Shown: piece after piece, positions 20,161 to 30,007 of the stretch
Position numbering within the stretch: position 1 is the first letter of the stretch
Layout: every line of letters begins with the position of its first letter
From: Lachnospiraceae bacterium
GTDB lineage: Bacteria; Bacillota; Clostridia; Lachnospirales; Lachnospiraceae
NCBI GenBank assembly: GCA_029062895.1
Contig: JAIDPF010000071.1
Span: forward strand, 1 to 64,000
Length of the DNA: 64,000 nucleotides
Direction of reading: 5' to 3'
The notes under the pieces: generated by a model
The model's input: the letters and a program-made list of their open reading frames with translations, nothing else
What the model was told of the DNA's origin: nothing
Databases searched by the model: none
Translations under genes and position numbers: made by a program

Positions 20161-20301
20161 GTTGTGCAACATCGACCATATCATACGCTGGGCGCTTGTG
20201 CGCTCGCCGGCGCTTAGATGCTGTATTTTAGCATCCTAGCGCCGCTGCGTAGCGCACGCAGCGGAAGCGTGCCCGGCGATGATATGTCGATGCTGCACAA
20301 C
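20161..20301. repeat. Palindromic cloverleaf-like element, family E2 copy A (141 bp)
   Basis: gttgtgcaacatcgac...gtcgatgctgcacaac ends; internal hairpins ggcgcttagatgct/agcatcctagcgcc and gctgcg/cgcagc. Confidence 0.9.
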
Positions 20302-20367
20302 GGGAGAGCGTCAGAAACAGAGTTTTGCGAACACCTGATGATAAAAATATAAGTGAGGAAGCATATT

Positions 20368-21525
20368 TTGAAGAAGATTTTAATGATCTCCGACACGATT
20401 ATCCTGCCTTTGGAGCGTGGCAATCGGAAAAGAGTATATAATCTGGTGAATATGATGCGCGCGCATGAATGCGAAGTGGATTTCCTTTTTCTGGCGACCT
20501 ATCCGGAGGAAGATCCCGCTTTGACAGAAGAATTTATCGGAAAAGATCATTTTATTACTTTTGATAACAAGAAGCGGACATTCCCAGTCTTTTTAAAACG
20601 CAAGGTGCGTAAGGTGTTAGAGATTCTTCATATACCGGGTCTGTTTAAATATTTTAATGTGGATGAAAAGATCAGTCCGGAAATAGGCAATTTTATGAAG
20701 AATCTGTTGAAAGAGCGTCATTATGATGTAGTCTGGGCAGAATATGTTTATACATCCAAGGCGCTCTGTTATGTGCCGGAAGAAGTGACGAAGGTCATCG
20801 ATACGGTGAATGCTTTTACCTTTAAGCGTCAGATGTATGAAGCCGTAGGGTATCGAAATTATGAATTCGCGGTCACGAAAAAGGAAGAGGCGAGAGGACT
20901 TGCCCGTGCGGACTGGGTCGTGGCGATTCAGGAGGAAGAAGAAAAATTTTTCCGAAGTATCCTGCCGGAGCAGGTAAAGGTCTGTACCATCGGAGAAAAT
21001 ATGCCGGTCAGCGAACCTTATGTGGCAGACACGGATACCATCTTGTTTCTTGGAAGCTATTATGTGGTAAATCGGGAAGGCGTAAGGCATTTTGTTGATA
21101 AAATCTTGCCGATCCTGAAAAAAAGCGGCGTACCGTACCACGTAAAGTTGGCAGGTACGATCTGCAGACATATCCCTGATAGCAGTGAATATGAGAAATT
21201 GGGGATCATTGACGATATCGATCTGGCTTACAAAGATGCGAGGCTGGTTATTAATCCGGTGCATGTTGGCACAGGTCTGAATATCAAGACGATAGAGGCG
21301 GTCAGCAAAGCAAAACCGCTGGTATCTCATTCCGTGGGAGTGCGGGGGTTGTCTACCGATCAGCCGTTTGCTTATGTTGCGGATGATGACGAAGCGTATG
21401 CCAAGGCGATCCTGACATTGCTTCGGGAGGATGATAAAGCAATGGAGCTTTCGATGAATGCCAACGCATTTATGAAGGAATACATTAGAAAAAATGATAT
21501 GGCATTGCAGAGTATCTTACGTTAA
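20368..21525 (+). CDS. Glycosyltransferase family 4
   Basis: MISDTIILPLERGNRKRVYNLVNMMRAHE...INPVHVGTGLNIKTIEAVSKAKPLVSHSVGVRGL; TTG start with GTGAGGAAG upstream. Confidence 0.82.
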   Translation: MKKILMISDTIILPLERGNRKRVYNLVNMMRAHECEVDFLFLATYPEEDPALTEEFIGKDHFITFDNKKRTFPVFLKRKVRKVLEILHIPGLFKYFNVDEKISPEIGNFMKNLLKERHYDVVWAEYVYTSKALCYVPEEVTKVIDTVNAFTFKRQMYEAVGYRNYEFAVTKKEEARGLARADWVVAIQEEEEKFFRSILPEQVKVCTIGENMPVSEPYVADTDTILFLGSYYVVNREGVRHFVDKILPILKKSGVPYHVKLAGTICRHIPDSSEYEKLGIIDDIDLAYKDARLVINPVHVGTGLNIKTIEAVSKAKPLVSHSVGVRGLSTDQPFAYVADDDEAYAKAILTLLREDDKAMELSMNANAFMKEYIRKNDMALQSILR

Positions 21526-21582
21526 TGGAAAAAGACCTGCGGAAAATTTTGAAATTATATCGGAGGATCATTTTACGACAGA

Positions 21583-23319
21583 ATGAATGTTTATAAGAGA
21601 CTGAAACAATTACTGAATCAAAAACAGAAGCGCAGCGTGGCGGTTCTTATCGTTCTGATCTTTATCAGCGCTTTGCTGGAAACGCTGGGGGTATCATTTA
21701 TCGTGCCGTTGGTTTCGGCTGTTGTCGATCCGGAGGCTATTATGGGTAATAGATATGTGGTCATGGTTTGCGACTGGCTGCATCTGACGATCAACGATCC
21801 TGCTGCATTTGTGAAACTGCTGCTGGCAGTAACCATGGGGATCTTTCTGGTCAAAAATATGTATCTTTTATTCCTTTATTACATTCAGGCACGTTTTGTA
21901 ACGAAAACGGAGGCAGAATCGTCGATCCGTCTGCTGAACGAGTATTTAAACCGACCGTATGAATATTATCTGAATGCAGACGTCAATGCATTATTTCAGA
22001 CGATCAATAAAGACATCCCGCATGTATTTGAACTGCTGCAGGAAGTGATGAAGCTGTTGACGGAGATTGCGGTATCCGTCTGCCTGTGCTTGTTTTTGCT
22101 ATTGTTCGTAGATCTTGGAATGATGCTTAGTATTGCTGCCCTGCTTGGAGTAATGGTGATAGTGATCATCTTATTCTTAAAACCGCTGCTGGGCAATTTG
22201 GGACAGGGAAGACTCAAACAGCAGGTGCTTACGATGAAATGGATGCAGCAGGGGATTTTCGGCATCAAGGATGTGAAAGTCGCTGCAAAGGAAAACTATT
22301 TTCTGAAGAATTTTGCGAATGCGTACCGTAAGTTGGCCGGCGTGACCAGAAGATATACAGTGTTGAACAACGCTCCGCGTCTGATTATTGAGACAGTCTG
22401 TATTGTTGGGCTGTTGGGATATATGCTGATTAGCTTTATCAATGGAGCGGATATGGCCAGGATGCTGCCGCTCCTTGGGGCATTTGCGGTTGCAGCTGTC
22501 AGGCTGATGCCAAGCATCAACAGGATCTCTACGCATCTGTCTACGATTGCTTATTATGAGCCGTCTTTGAATTTTGTCTGCGATCATCTGAATATTGCGT
22601 CATTAAATGCTGCAGAACTGCATGAATCTAAGGAAACGATGTCTTTTAAGGACAAGATTTGTTTAAACGATATAACGTATGCGTATCCGAATACGGAACG
22701 AAAGATTTTTGATCATGCGGATATGGAGATTCCTGCCGGTTCTTCTGTGGGCGTGATTGGCAGTTCCGGCGCAGGCAAGACGACGATCATTGATGTTCTT
22801 CTGGGACTTCTGGTGCCGGAAAAAGGTAAGATATTATGCGATGGGGTTGATATTCGGGAGAGATATGCCGCATGGCTTCATAATATTGGTTATATTGCCC
22901 AGAATATTTATATGCTGGATAATACGATTCGCGCCAATGTAGCGTTTGGCGTAGATGAGGATGAGATAAACGATGAACGGATCTGGGAAGTCTTACAGGA
23001 GGCACAGATGGCGGATTATATCCGTTCCCTGCCGGAAGGGCTGGATACGATCATCGGCGACAGGGGCGTGCGTCTTTCGGGAGGACAGAGACAGAGGATC
23101 GGAATTGCGAGGGCGCTCTATCATGATCCGGAGCTTCTTGTTTTTGATGAAGCGACAAGCGCGCTTGATAATGAAACAGAAGCGGCCATTATGGAAGCAA
23201 TCAATTCCCTGAAGGGGAGAAAGACGATGGTGATTATCGCGCACCGATTAAAGACCATAGAGAACTGCGATATTTTATATAAGGTGGAGCATGGAAAGAT
23301 AGAAAAGGTAACGGAGTAA
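21583..23319 (+). CDS. ABC transporter, fused permease/ATPase, PglK/MsbA-like
   Basis: 6-TM N-term then GSSGAGKTTIIDVLLGLL Walker A, LSGGQRQRIGIARAL, VFDEATSALD. Confidence 0.93.
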   Translation: MNVYKRLKQLLNQKQKRSVAVLIVLIFISALLETLGVSFIVPLVSAVVDPEAIMGNRYVVMVCDWLHLTINDPAAFVKLLLAVTMGIFLVKNMYLLFLYYIQARFVTKTEAESSIRLLNEYLNRPYEYYLNADVNALFQTINKDIPHVFELLQEVMKLLTEIAVSVCLCLFLLLFVDLGMMLSIAALLGVMVIVIILFLKPLLGNLGQGRLKQQVLTMKWMQQGIFGIKDVKVAAKENYFLKNFANAYRKLAGVTRRYTVLNNAPRLIIETVCIVGLLGYMLISFINGADMARMLPLLGAFAVAAVRLMPSINRISTHLSTIAYYEPSLNFVCDHLNIASLNAAELHESKETMSFKDKICLNDITYAYPNTERKIFDHADMEIPAGSSVGVIGSSGAGKTTIIDVLLGLLVPEKGKILCDGVDIRERYAAWLHNIGYIAQNIYMLDNTIRANVAFGVDEDEINDERIWEVLQEAQMADYIRSLPEGLDTIIGDRGVRLSGGQRQRIGIARALYHDPELLVFDEATSALDNETEAAIMEAINSLKGRKTMVIIAHRLKTIENCDILYKVEHGKIEKVTE

Positions 23320-23327
23320 AGCTGCTA

Positions 23328-24458
23328 ATGAAGATTGCGATCATTCTGCCTCATTTTTATCCTTATGTAGGCGGCGGAGAAAAGATGTTTTATGATCTGG
23401 CAACAGGATTGGTGAAGCTGGGTCATGAGATTCACGTTGTGGCAAGAAATGTAGGAGAAGAATATTTAGGTTACAGGAAGATTGACGGCATGGAGATTTG
23501 GTATTGTCCATGGAGTTCGATGTTTGGTCATCCGTTTCCCAAAGAAAGCGATATCGAACCGCATATTATGTGGTGCGATATCGTGCATACTTCGATCTTT
23601 ACCACATCCCCGGTGGTCAGCAGACTTGCGCGGAAATATCACAAGCCGTCCGTACTGACGATCTATGAGGCAAGAGGATGGAAATGGTATTGGGCGGATA
23701 ATTTTATCAGAGCGACGGCGTTTTTTCTGGTAGAACAATATACCTGTCGGAGACGCTTTGACTGTTATCATGCGATCTCGGACGCTACTAAGAGGGATAT
23801 TGAGCGTTATATGGGGAAGAAAAATGTGACAAGGGTCTATCTTGCAAATGAACTTGGGAAGGCTGAGAATACTTCTGATTTTTCAATGCGCGGATATTTT
23901 GATCTTCCAGAGGATGCCAAGGTATTTTTATACTATGGAAGACCGGGAAAAACAAAGGGAATCCATATTTATGAACGGGCGATCGCAGAGGTAAAAAAAC
24001 GTAAGGATACACTTTTGGAGCAGAAAATATATTTTTGTTTCCTATTGGGGAAGGAGCCGGAGGATCTGCGTGCAGCGTTTATCAAAAAAATTAAAAAAGA
24101 TGGTCTCGAGGATATTGTCAGGGTACAGGATTCGGTGGAAAGAAAGGATTTGGAAGCCTGTATCCGTCAGGCGGATACTGTGGTGGTGCCGTCTCTGACG
24201 GAAGGATTTGGATTCAGCGCATTGGAGGCATGTCAGATCGGGACAAAGCTGATTTACAGTGATGGAGGATCACTGCCGGAGGTAGCTTACGGAACCTGCC
24301 GTTCCTTTAAAAACAGGGATGTAATGGATCTCGCCGATAAGCTGGTTGCAGTAATAGAGGAAAAAGAGGATGCGTTTTTAAACATCCCTGAAAAAACTTT
24401 TACGTATGAAGAAATGTTAAACGGAATCATAAGAATATATGAGAAAGCGGTGAAATAA
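23328..24458 (+). CDS. Glycosyltransferase family 4
   Basis: LPHFYPYVGGGEKMFYDLATGL...VPSLTEGFGFSALEACQIGTKLIYSDGGSLPEV. Confidence 0.9.
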   Translation: MKIAIILPHFYPYVGGGEKMFYDLATGLVKLGHEIHVVARNVGEEYLGYRKIDGMEIWYCPWSSMFGHPFPKESDIEPHIMWCDIVHTSIFTTSPVVSRLARKYHKPSVLTIYEARGWKWYWADNFIRATAFFLVEQYTCRRRFDCYHAISDATKRDIERYMGKKNVTRVYLANELGKAENTSDFSMRGYFDLPEDAKVFLYYGRPGKTKGIHIYERAIAEVKKRKDTLLEQKIYFCFLLGKEPEDLRAAFIKKIKKDGLEDIVRVQDSVERKDLEACIRQADTVVVPSLTEGFGFSALEACQIGTKLIYSDGGSLPEVAYGTCRSFKNRDVMDLADKLVAVIEEKEDAFLNIPEKTFTYEEMLNGIIRIYEKAVK

Positions 24459-26587
24459 TGTTGATTTGTTTATGGATTTTAGGGATGATAGCATCATTCT
24501 TAATGACGGCATTGATATATCGGAGAGCGGAGATCGGGCGGATCCTTATTGTTTCCCAAGGGTTTTATTACTGCTTTTATATCCTTATCAGCGGATTGAT
24601 GATCTGGATCAACCATTTTGATTTGTTGCGTGGGACTCTGGGCACGTTATTGATCGAGGTGGCGGTGATCTGCGTTTTGTGCTTTTTCCAGAGCGCTATT
24701 TTTCGTAACAGTAAAATATTGCGGCGGCTGAAATTGTATCGTGAGGAAAGCCTGCGTTTTACGCTTTCTTGGAAGAAATATCTTCCGCTTGCAATAATAT
24801 TAGCTGTCAGCGCATTTTTAGTACATGAGAAAGCCGGTTTTTATGGTACCGGACAGGATCAGGGATTATATCAGATCCGCGCGATGATGTATATGGGCGG
24901 GTATAATGATAATATCATTGATTTTCCAGAGTATTATTATGTGGAAAATAACTGGGAGAAAAGTGAATATCTGCGGATACTTGAAGATATGGACGGGTAT
25001 TATCTGCTTAAGAAGGATGGCCTTGAGAATGCCAATGAGGTGAACGGAGTCCTGCATGGTATCGCTACATTTTCTGCAATGTTGGGATTGTGGGGAAAGA
25101 TGTTTGGCTTATGTAATATGCCTGGTATTATGACGGTGTTATATCTTTTGACGCTTGCCAATGTATGGTTGATCGGGGACAATCTTGGATTTAAACCATG
25201 GGTCAAGTGGATCCTTACATCTTTTATGGCGGTATGCCCCATTATTGTGTGGAGCAGCCAGCAGACATTGACAGAGATGGGATTTACCTTGATGGTCTGT
25301 GCTTTTTTAGAACTGATGACTGAAAATACAAAAAAGAAGGTTTATTTTTGGTCGGTGATCCCTCTGTTGGCGGCATGTTACTATCATGTGATTTTTACGG
25401 TTTTGATTCCGCTGTTTGTTATCCTATATCTGACTAATTATCTGCAGAGCAAAAGACGGGGATTTCTGGCGGCGCTGATGCTTCTGATGATCGGTTACGC
25501 AACAGGATATTCCATGATGCAAAGTACAGCGTTTCATTATACAATGAAAAATTTCCAGCAGTTGTTTAGCAAGTCAAAAAATCTTCTAAACGAGAATAAT
25601 ATTGAAGCGGTGATCTGGATCGCTTCCGCAATTGTTTTTGCTGTGGCTGTGGTTTTGGTGCAAAAAGAAGTGCGCAGGGTGCTGTTCCCATGGTGGAGCA
25701 GAGTCAGGGAGAGTTTTTCGGTCAAAAAGACTATAGGCTGGGTGCTTCGCGTAGTGACGATGTTATTGATTCTCTTTTTTGTATATAAGGGGGTCAAGGC
25801 TTACCGTATGGATATGTGGCCTATGAAGCTGAGCGTTATGGGGTATCTGATCATGACAGGTTATGTAATGGTACCGGCAATGGTGTTTGGGATATGGCTG
25901 AAAGCTGGCAATGCACTGCGTGACCGCAATGTGATGACGTTGGTGTTAAGTTGCTTCTATGTGATGTTATTCTATTGCGGTGTCTTATGGGTCCTGATCT
26001 ATTATTATTATTATTATGCAAGATACCTTTCACCGTTTGTAGTTCTAATTCTGATTATAGGAGGATATTTTTTGAACCGCATACCATGGCAGATAGCTGT
26101 GCCGGTCTGTTTGTGCATGATCACATTGGTTAAATCGCAGAGTAGCCTGCTATATAATGCACAGGATCTGACTTATATTAGTTATGAGCAATTGGAGGAG
26201 ATTGCAGCTTTGATAGGGGATCAAAGAGTGGATTCTGAAGATGATCCGATGGTCCAGAAAGATGTGATACTGATCTATGATCAGGGATATCGCAGTCCAC
26301 GTATCTTTGCGCTTGCTTTAAAGGGATTGACAGGCGCAGATGTCCTGTATCTGAATTATGACCGTTTGTCAGTGCAGTTGATGGAATGCAGGGCAAGGTA
26401 TGAAGATATCTATGTGGTGCAGTATAATCTGGGACGATTTAAACCGGAGGATGAGAACTGGACATTTTTATATTGGGGGGTTATGAAAACATCTCTATAT
26501 GATAATTTTGTAGAAAGCGGTCTGCCTTATGCTAAGGAGGCAGTGACGCTCAAAACCCCATTGTCGCTATTGATCTATAACCAATAA
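24458..26587 (+). CDS. Large multi-TM membrane protein, GT-C-like
   Basis: ~12 hydrophobic segments; KAGFYGTGQDQGLYQIRAMMY in first large loop; followed by polyprenyl-P sugar synthase-like GT2. Confidence 0.65.
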   Translation: MLICLWILGMIASFLMTALIYRRAEIGRILIVSQGFYYCFYILISGLMIWINHFDLLRGTLGTLLIEVAVICVLCFFQSAIFRNSKILRRLKLYREESLRFTLSWKKYLPLAIILAVSAFLVHEKAGFYGTGQDQGLYQIRAMMYMGGYNDNIIDFPEYYYVENNWEKSEYLRILEDMDGYYLLKKDGLENANEVNGVLHGIATFSAMLGLWGKMFGLCNMPGIMTVLYLLTLANVWLIGDNLGFKPWVKWILTSFMAVCPIIVWSSQQTLTEMGFTLMVCAFLELMTENTKKKVYFWSVIPLLAACYYHVIFTVLIPLFVILYLTNYLQSKRRGFLAALMLLMIGYATGYSMMQSTAFHYTMKNFQQLFSKSKNLLNENNIEAVIWIASAIVFAVAVVLVQKEVRRVLFPWWSRVRESFSVKKTIGWVLRVVTMLLILFFVYKGVKAYRMDMWPMKLSVMGYLIMTGYVMVPAMVFGIWLKAGNALRDRNVMTLVLSCFYVMLFYCGVLWVLIYYYYYYARYLSPFVVLILIIGGYFLNRIPWQIAVPVCLCMITLVKSQSSLLYNAQDLTYISYEQLEEIAALIGDQRVDSEDDPMVQKDVILIYDQGYRSPRIFALALKGLTGADVLYLNYDRLSVQLMECRARYEDIYVVQYNLGRFKPEDENWTFLYWGVMKTSLYDNFVESGLPYAKEAVTLKTPLSLLIYNQ

Positions 26588-26605
26588 AACAAAGGAGCAA
26601 GATAA

Positions 26606-27658
26606 ATGAAACTGATCATACAGATTCCATGTTATAACGAAGCGGATACCTTAGAGATCGCATTAAATGATCTTCCGAAGAAGATTGACGGGATCGATGA
26701 AATCGAATATCTGATTATTAATGATGGTAGTCAGGACAAGACGGTAGAGGTTGCTATGAACTGGGGTGTCCATCATGTGGTCAGCTTTACCAGAAATAAA
26801 GGTCTGGCAAAGGGATTTATGGCAGGAATTGAAGCATGTCTTTCTTATGGAGCGGACATCATTGTGAATACGGATGCGGATAATCAATATTGTGGGGAAG
26901 ATATTGAGAAGCTGATTGAGCCGATTTTGAAGGGAGAAGCGGATATTGTTGTTGGTGAGAGACCGATCGACCAGACGGAGCACTTTTCATGGATCAAGAA
27001 AAAGCTTCAGCACTTTGGAAGCTGGGTAGTGAGAAAGGCATCGAAGACCCAGATTCCGGACGCGCCTTCAGGATTCCGTGCGTTTTCCAGAGAGGCAGCC
27101 ATGCATTTTAATGTTATTAATGAATATACCTATACTTTAGAGACAATCGTACAGGCGGGAAGGAATAAGATGGCGATCACTTCCGTGCCGATTAGAACCA
27201 ATCCGGAACTTCGTAAGTCGAGGTTATTTAACAGCATCGGTTCTTATATTAAAAAATCCATGCTGACAATCTTAAGGGCATTATTGATGTACCGCCCGCT
27301 GGCATGCCTGACGGTGGTGGGGGCGATCCCGTTTCTGGCAGGTTTTGGTCTGGGTGTTCGATTTTTGACGTACTATCTTAACGGCAGGAATGCCGGACAT
27401 ATTCAGTCATTGATTTTGGCCTGTACGTTGATGATCATGGGATTTATGACGTTTGTTATCGGGATGCTGGCAGATGTATTGTCCGCCAACCGTAAGATCA
27501 TAGAGGATGTACAGTATCATATCAGAAAATTGACATATGATAAGACGGATACAAAGGTATGGCAGGAAGCCGCCACACAGGCATTGCAGATAGAGGGGGC
27601 AGATATAGATGAGGCAGAAAAAAAGAATGAGGAAGGGACTTCAGAAAGCAATCCCTGA
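26606..27658 (+). CDS. Glycosyltransferase family 2, dolichyl/polyprenyl-phosphate mannose synthase-like with 2 C-terminal TM
   Basis: IQIPCYNEADTLEIAL...LIINDGSQDKTVEVA...DADNQY...two TM helices. Confidence 0.88.
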   Translation: MKLIIQIPCYNEADTLEIALNDLPKKIDGIDEIEYLIINDGSQDKTVEVAMNWGVHHVVSFTRNKGLAKGFMAGIEACLSYGADIIVNTDADNQYCGEDIEKLIEPILKGEADIVVGERPIDQTEHFSWIKKKLQHFGSWVVRKASKTQIPDAPSGFRAFSREAAMHFNVINEYTYTLETIVQAGRNKMAITSVPIRTNPELRKSRLFNSIGSYIKKSMLTILRALLMYRPLACLTVVGAIPFLAGFGLGVRFLTYYLNGRNAGHIQSLILACTLMIMGFMTFVIGMLADVLSANRKIIEDVQYHIRKLTYDKTDTKVWQEAATQALQIEGADIDEAEKKNEEGTSESNP

Positions 27659-27670
27659 GCAGTGGAAGTA

Positions 27671-27789
27671 GATTGAAAAATCAAAGATTTTTCAATCGCG
27701 ATTTGTGCCTGTGGCAGCATACAACAAAAAGCTTACGCTTTTCGTTGTCAAGAATCGCAGGTTGCGGAAGGGCATGGTTATTAGTATGG
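27671..27789. repeat. Composite intergenic element: hairpin (gattgaaaaatcaaagatttttcaatc), second hairpin, junction box
   Basis: Shares hairpin and gcaggttgcggaagggcatggttattag box with 6816-6900 and 56689-56765. Confidence 0.8.
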
Positions 27790-27803
27790 AAAGGCATGAT
27801 TGA

Positions 27804-28544
27804 ATGGAAAGTAAAAAACCGACAGTAACAATATATATCTTGGTTTATAATAATGCAGAGGAGCTTCCAGCAACCATAGAGTCTGTATTGAAACAAACTT
27901 ATTTGGATGCAGAGGTAATTCTTAGCGATGATGGTTCGCAAAATTATGACGTCAATATTTTGGAACAGTATGCTGCTGCCCTTAGAAAAAAATATGGACA
28001 AGTCAGAATCAATATTAATGAAAAGAATGTTGGGACGGTAAAACATTTAAACAGGGTGCTGAGAATGGCGGATGGAAAGTATTTGATCAGCTGTTCCTCC
28101 GGAGATATTTTCGCTAAAGAAGATACTGTAGAAAAGATCGTCAGGACATTTGAGCAAAAGAAGACGCTGTTGTTGACGACCAGAAGGATGGACGTTGCAT
28201 CCGGGAAAAAGAAAGTTCGCCCCTCTGTACTGGTCGGAATGTTATTGAAGTTTGCTCCTAATATGGTCTTGGATTATATGATCAGGAAGAAAAATGTGAT
28301 TAGCGGCTGTTGCACATTTTATCAAAAAAAATTGTTTGAAACCTATGGATATTTTGACGAGCGGTATCATTTAGTGGAAGATTATCCATATTATGTGATG
28401 CTGCTGCAGAAGAAGGTGCGGTTTGGATGGAGCGGTATGGTGAGCATCCATCACCGGATAGGCGGAGTATCCACCGGCAGGGTTCATCCAAGTATCTATA
28501 AGGACATTGAACTGATGCGTTCCTTATTGAAAAACGGCGGCTGA
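27804..28544 (+). CDS. Glycosyltransferase family 2
   Basis: PTVTIYILVYNNAEELPATIESVLKQTYLDAEVILSDDGS. Confidence 0.9.
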   Translation: MESKKPTVTIYILVYNNAEELPATIESVLKQTYLDAEVILSDDGSQNYDVNILEQYAAALRKKYGQVRININEKNVGTVKHLNRVLRMADGKYLISCSSGDIFAKEDTVEKIVRTFEQKKTLLLTTRRMDVASGKKKVRPSVLVGMLLKFAPNMVLDYMIRKKNVISGCCTFYQKKLFETYGYFDERYHLVEDYPYYVMLLQKKVRFGWSGMVSIHHRIGGVSTGRVHPSIYKDIELMRSLLKNGG

Positions 28545-28611
28545 CAGTATGCCGGCTGTTTGGAGATTTATAGGGATGCACTGATGCGGAAGGAAAGGCG
28601 GGGTCATAGAT

Positions 28612-29016
28612 ATGGAGATTAAAAAATATCCGCTGCAGCAGCATGGTGATTCAAGAGGTCATCTGGTTGCATTGGAAGAGAAGGTGGATGTGCCATTTGA
28701 GATCAAACGTGTATACTATATGTTTGATACAAAATCAGGGGTCATTCGGGGGATGCATGCCCACAAATCTTTGGAACAGCTTTTGGTATGCGTGCATGGT
28801 TCGGTAAAGATCCTTTTAGATGATGGAACAGAGAAGAGGACAGTATTCCTCGACAATCCTTATGAAGGTCTCTATGTATCTAATAATATGTGGCGGGAGA
28901 TGTCGGAATTTTCGGAAGGTGCGGTGCTGATGGTCTTTGCGTCGAAGTATTATGATGAAAATGATTATATCAGGGATTATGATGAATTTTTAAGGTTTGT
29001 AGGAAAAAAATTTTGA
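28612..29016 (+). CDS. FdtA/QdtA-like cupin (dTDP-4-keto-6-deoxyglucose 3,4-ketoisomerase family)
   Basis: DSRGHLVALEE...PFEIKRVYYMFDTKSGVIRGMHAHKSLEQLLVCVHGSVKILLDDG. Confidence 0.88.
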   Translation: MEIKKYPLQQHGDSRGHLVALEEKVDVPFEIKRVYYMFDTKSGVIRGMHAHKSLEQLLVCVHGSVKILLDDGTEKRTVFLDNPYEGLYVSNNMWREMSEFSEGAVLMVFASKYYDENDYIRDYDEFLRFVGKKF

Positions 29017-29041
29017 TGCTCTGACAGGAAGGAAAGTATAA

Positions 29042-30007
29042 ATGGATAAAATAGCGGTTTTGATTCCTTGCTATAACGAAGAAAAAACCATAGAGAAGGT
29101 TGTGAGGGATGCGAAGGAGGCATTGCCGGAGTCGGTTGTCTATGTTTATGATAACAACTCTACGGATGCAACGGCAGAATTGGCAAAGAAAGCGGGAGCC
29201 GTGGTACGTAATGAGTATCGTCAGGGCAAGGGTAATGTGCTGAGAAGGATGTTTCGCGAGATCGACGCGCAGTGCTATATCATGGTGGATGGGGATGATA
29301 CCTATCCGATGGAGTATGCCTCAGAGATGGCAACACTTGTACTGGAGAAAAATATTGATATGGTGGTGGGCGACCGACTTTCCTCTACTTATTTTACGGA
29401 GAACAAGCGACCATTTCATAATATGGGCAATTCTGTAGTAAGGAGCGCTATTAACCGACTATTCGGCTGTGAGATCAAGGATATTATGACTGGATACCGC
29501 GCTTTGTCTTATGAATTTGTCAAGAGTTATCCGGTGCTTAGCAGAGGGTTTGAAATTGAAACAGAAATGACGATCCATGCAGTATTTAACCAGATGTCGA
29601 TTGAAAATGTAGTGGTGGAGTATCGTGACCGTCCGGAGGGCAGCGAGTCGAAATTAAATACTTATTCCGATGGGTTCAAGGTGCTTTCCACGATCATAAA
29701 GTTGTACAAAGATTATAAGCCGCTGTCATTTTTTTCGGTGCTTGCAACTGTAATGACGATTGTTGCGGCGGGGATGTTTCTTTGGGTATTCGCAAGGTTT
29801 TTAAACAGCGGTCTGGTGGAGAATATGCCTACGCTGGTGGTCAGCGGATTTATTGAACTGGCGGCGCTGCAGGCATTCTTTGCGGGGATGATCTTATCAG
29901 ATATGGTGACGAAGAAGCGGCGGGAATTTGAGATGCATCTGCTCGCGATCAATCAGAAGAAGCGGGAGATCCTTGCTGTCGCCGACAGAAAAAAAGAGAT
30001 GGAGTAA
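29042..30007 (+). CDS. Glycosyltransferase family 2, polyprenyl-phosphate sugar synthase-like
   Basis: IAVLIPCYNEEKTIEKVV...DGDDTYP...two C-terminal TM segments. Confidence 0.88.
   Translation: MDKIAVLIPCYNEEKTIEKVVRDAKEALPESVVYVYDNNSTDATAELAKKAGAVVRNEYRQGKGNVLRRMFREIDAQCYIMVDGDDTYPMEYASEMATLVLEKNIDMVVGDRLSSTYFTENKRPFHNMGNSVVRSAINRLFGCEIKDIMTGYRALSYEFVKSYPVLSRGFEIETEMTIHAVFNQMSIENVVVEYRDRPEGSESKLNTYSDGFKVLSTIIKLYKDYKPLSFFSVLATVMTIVAAGMFLWVFARFLNSGLVENMPTLVVSGFIELAALQAFFAGMILSDMVTKKRREFEMHLLAINQKKREILAVADRKKEME

Noticed and set aside
20617-21330. 237-aa minus-strand ORF opposite GT4
   Set aside because: Antisense to a convincing glycosyltransferase; low-complexity composition.
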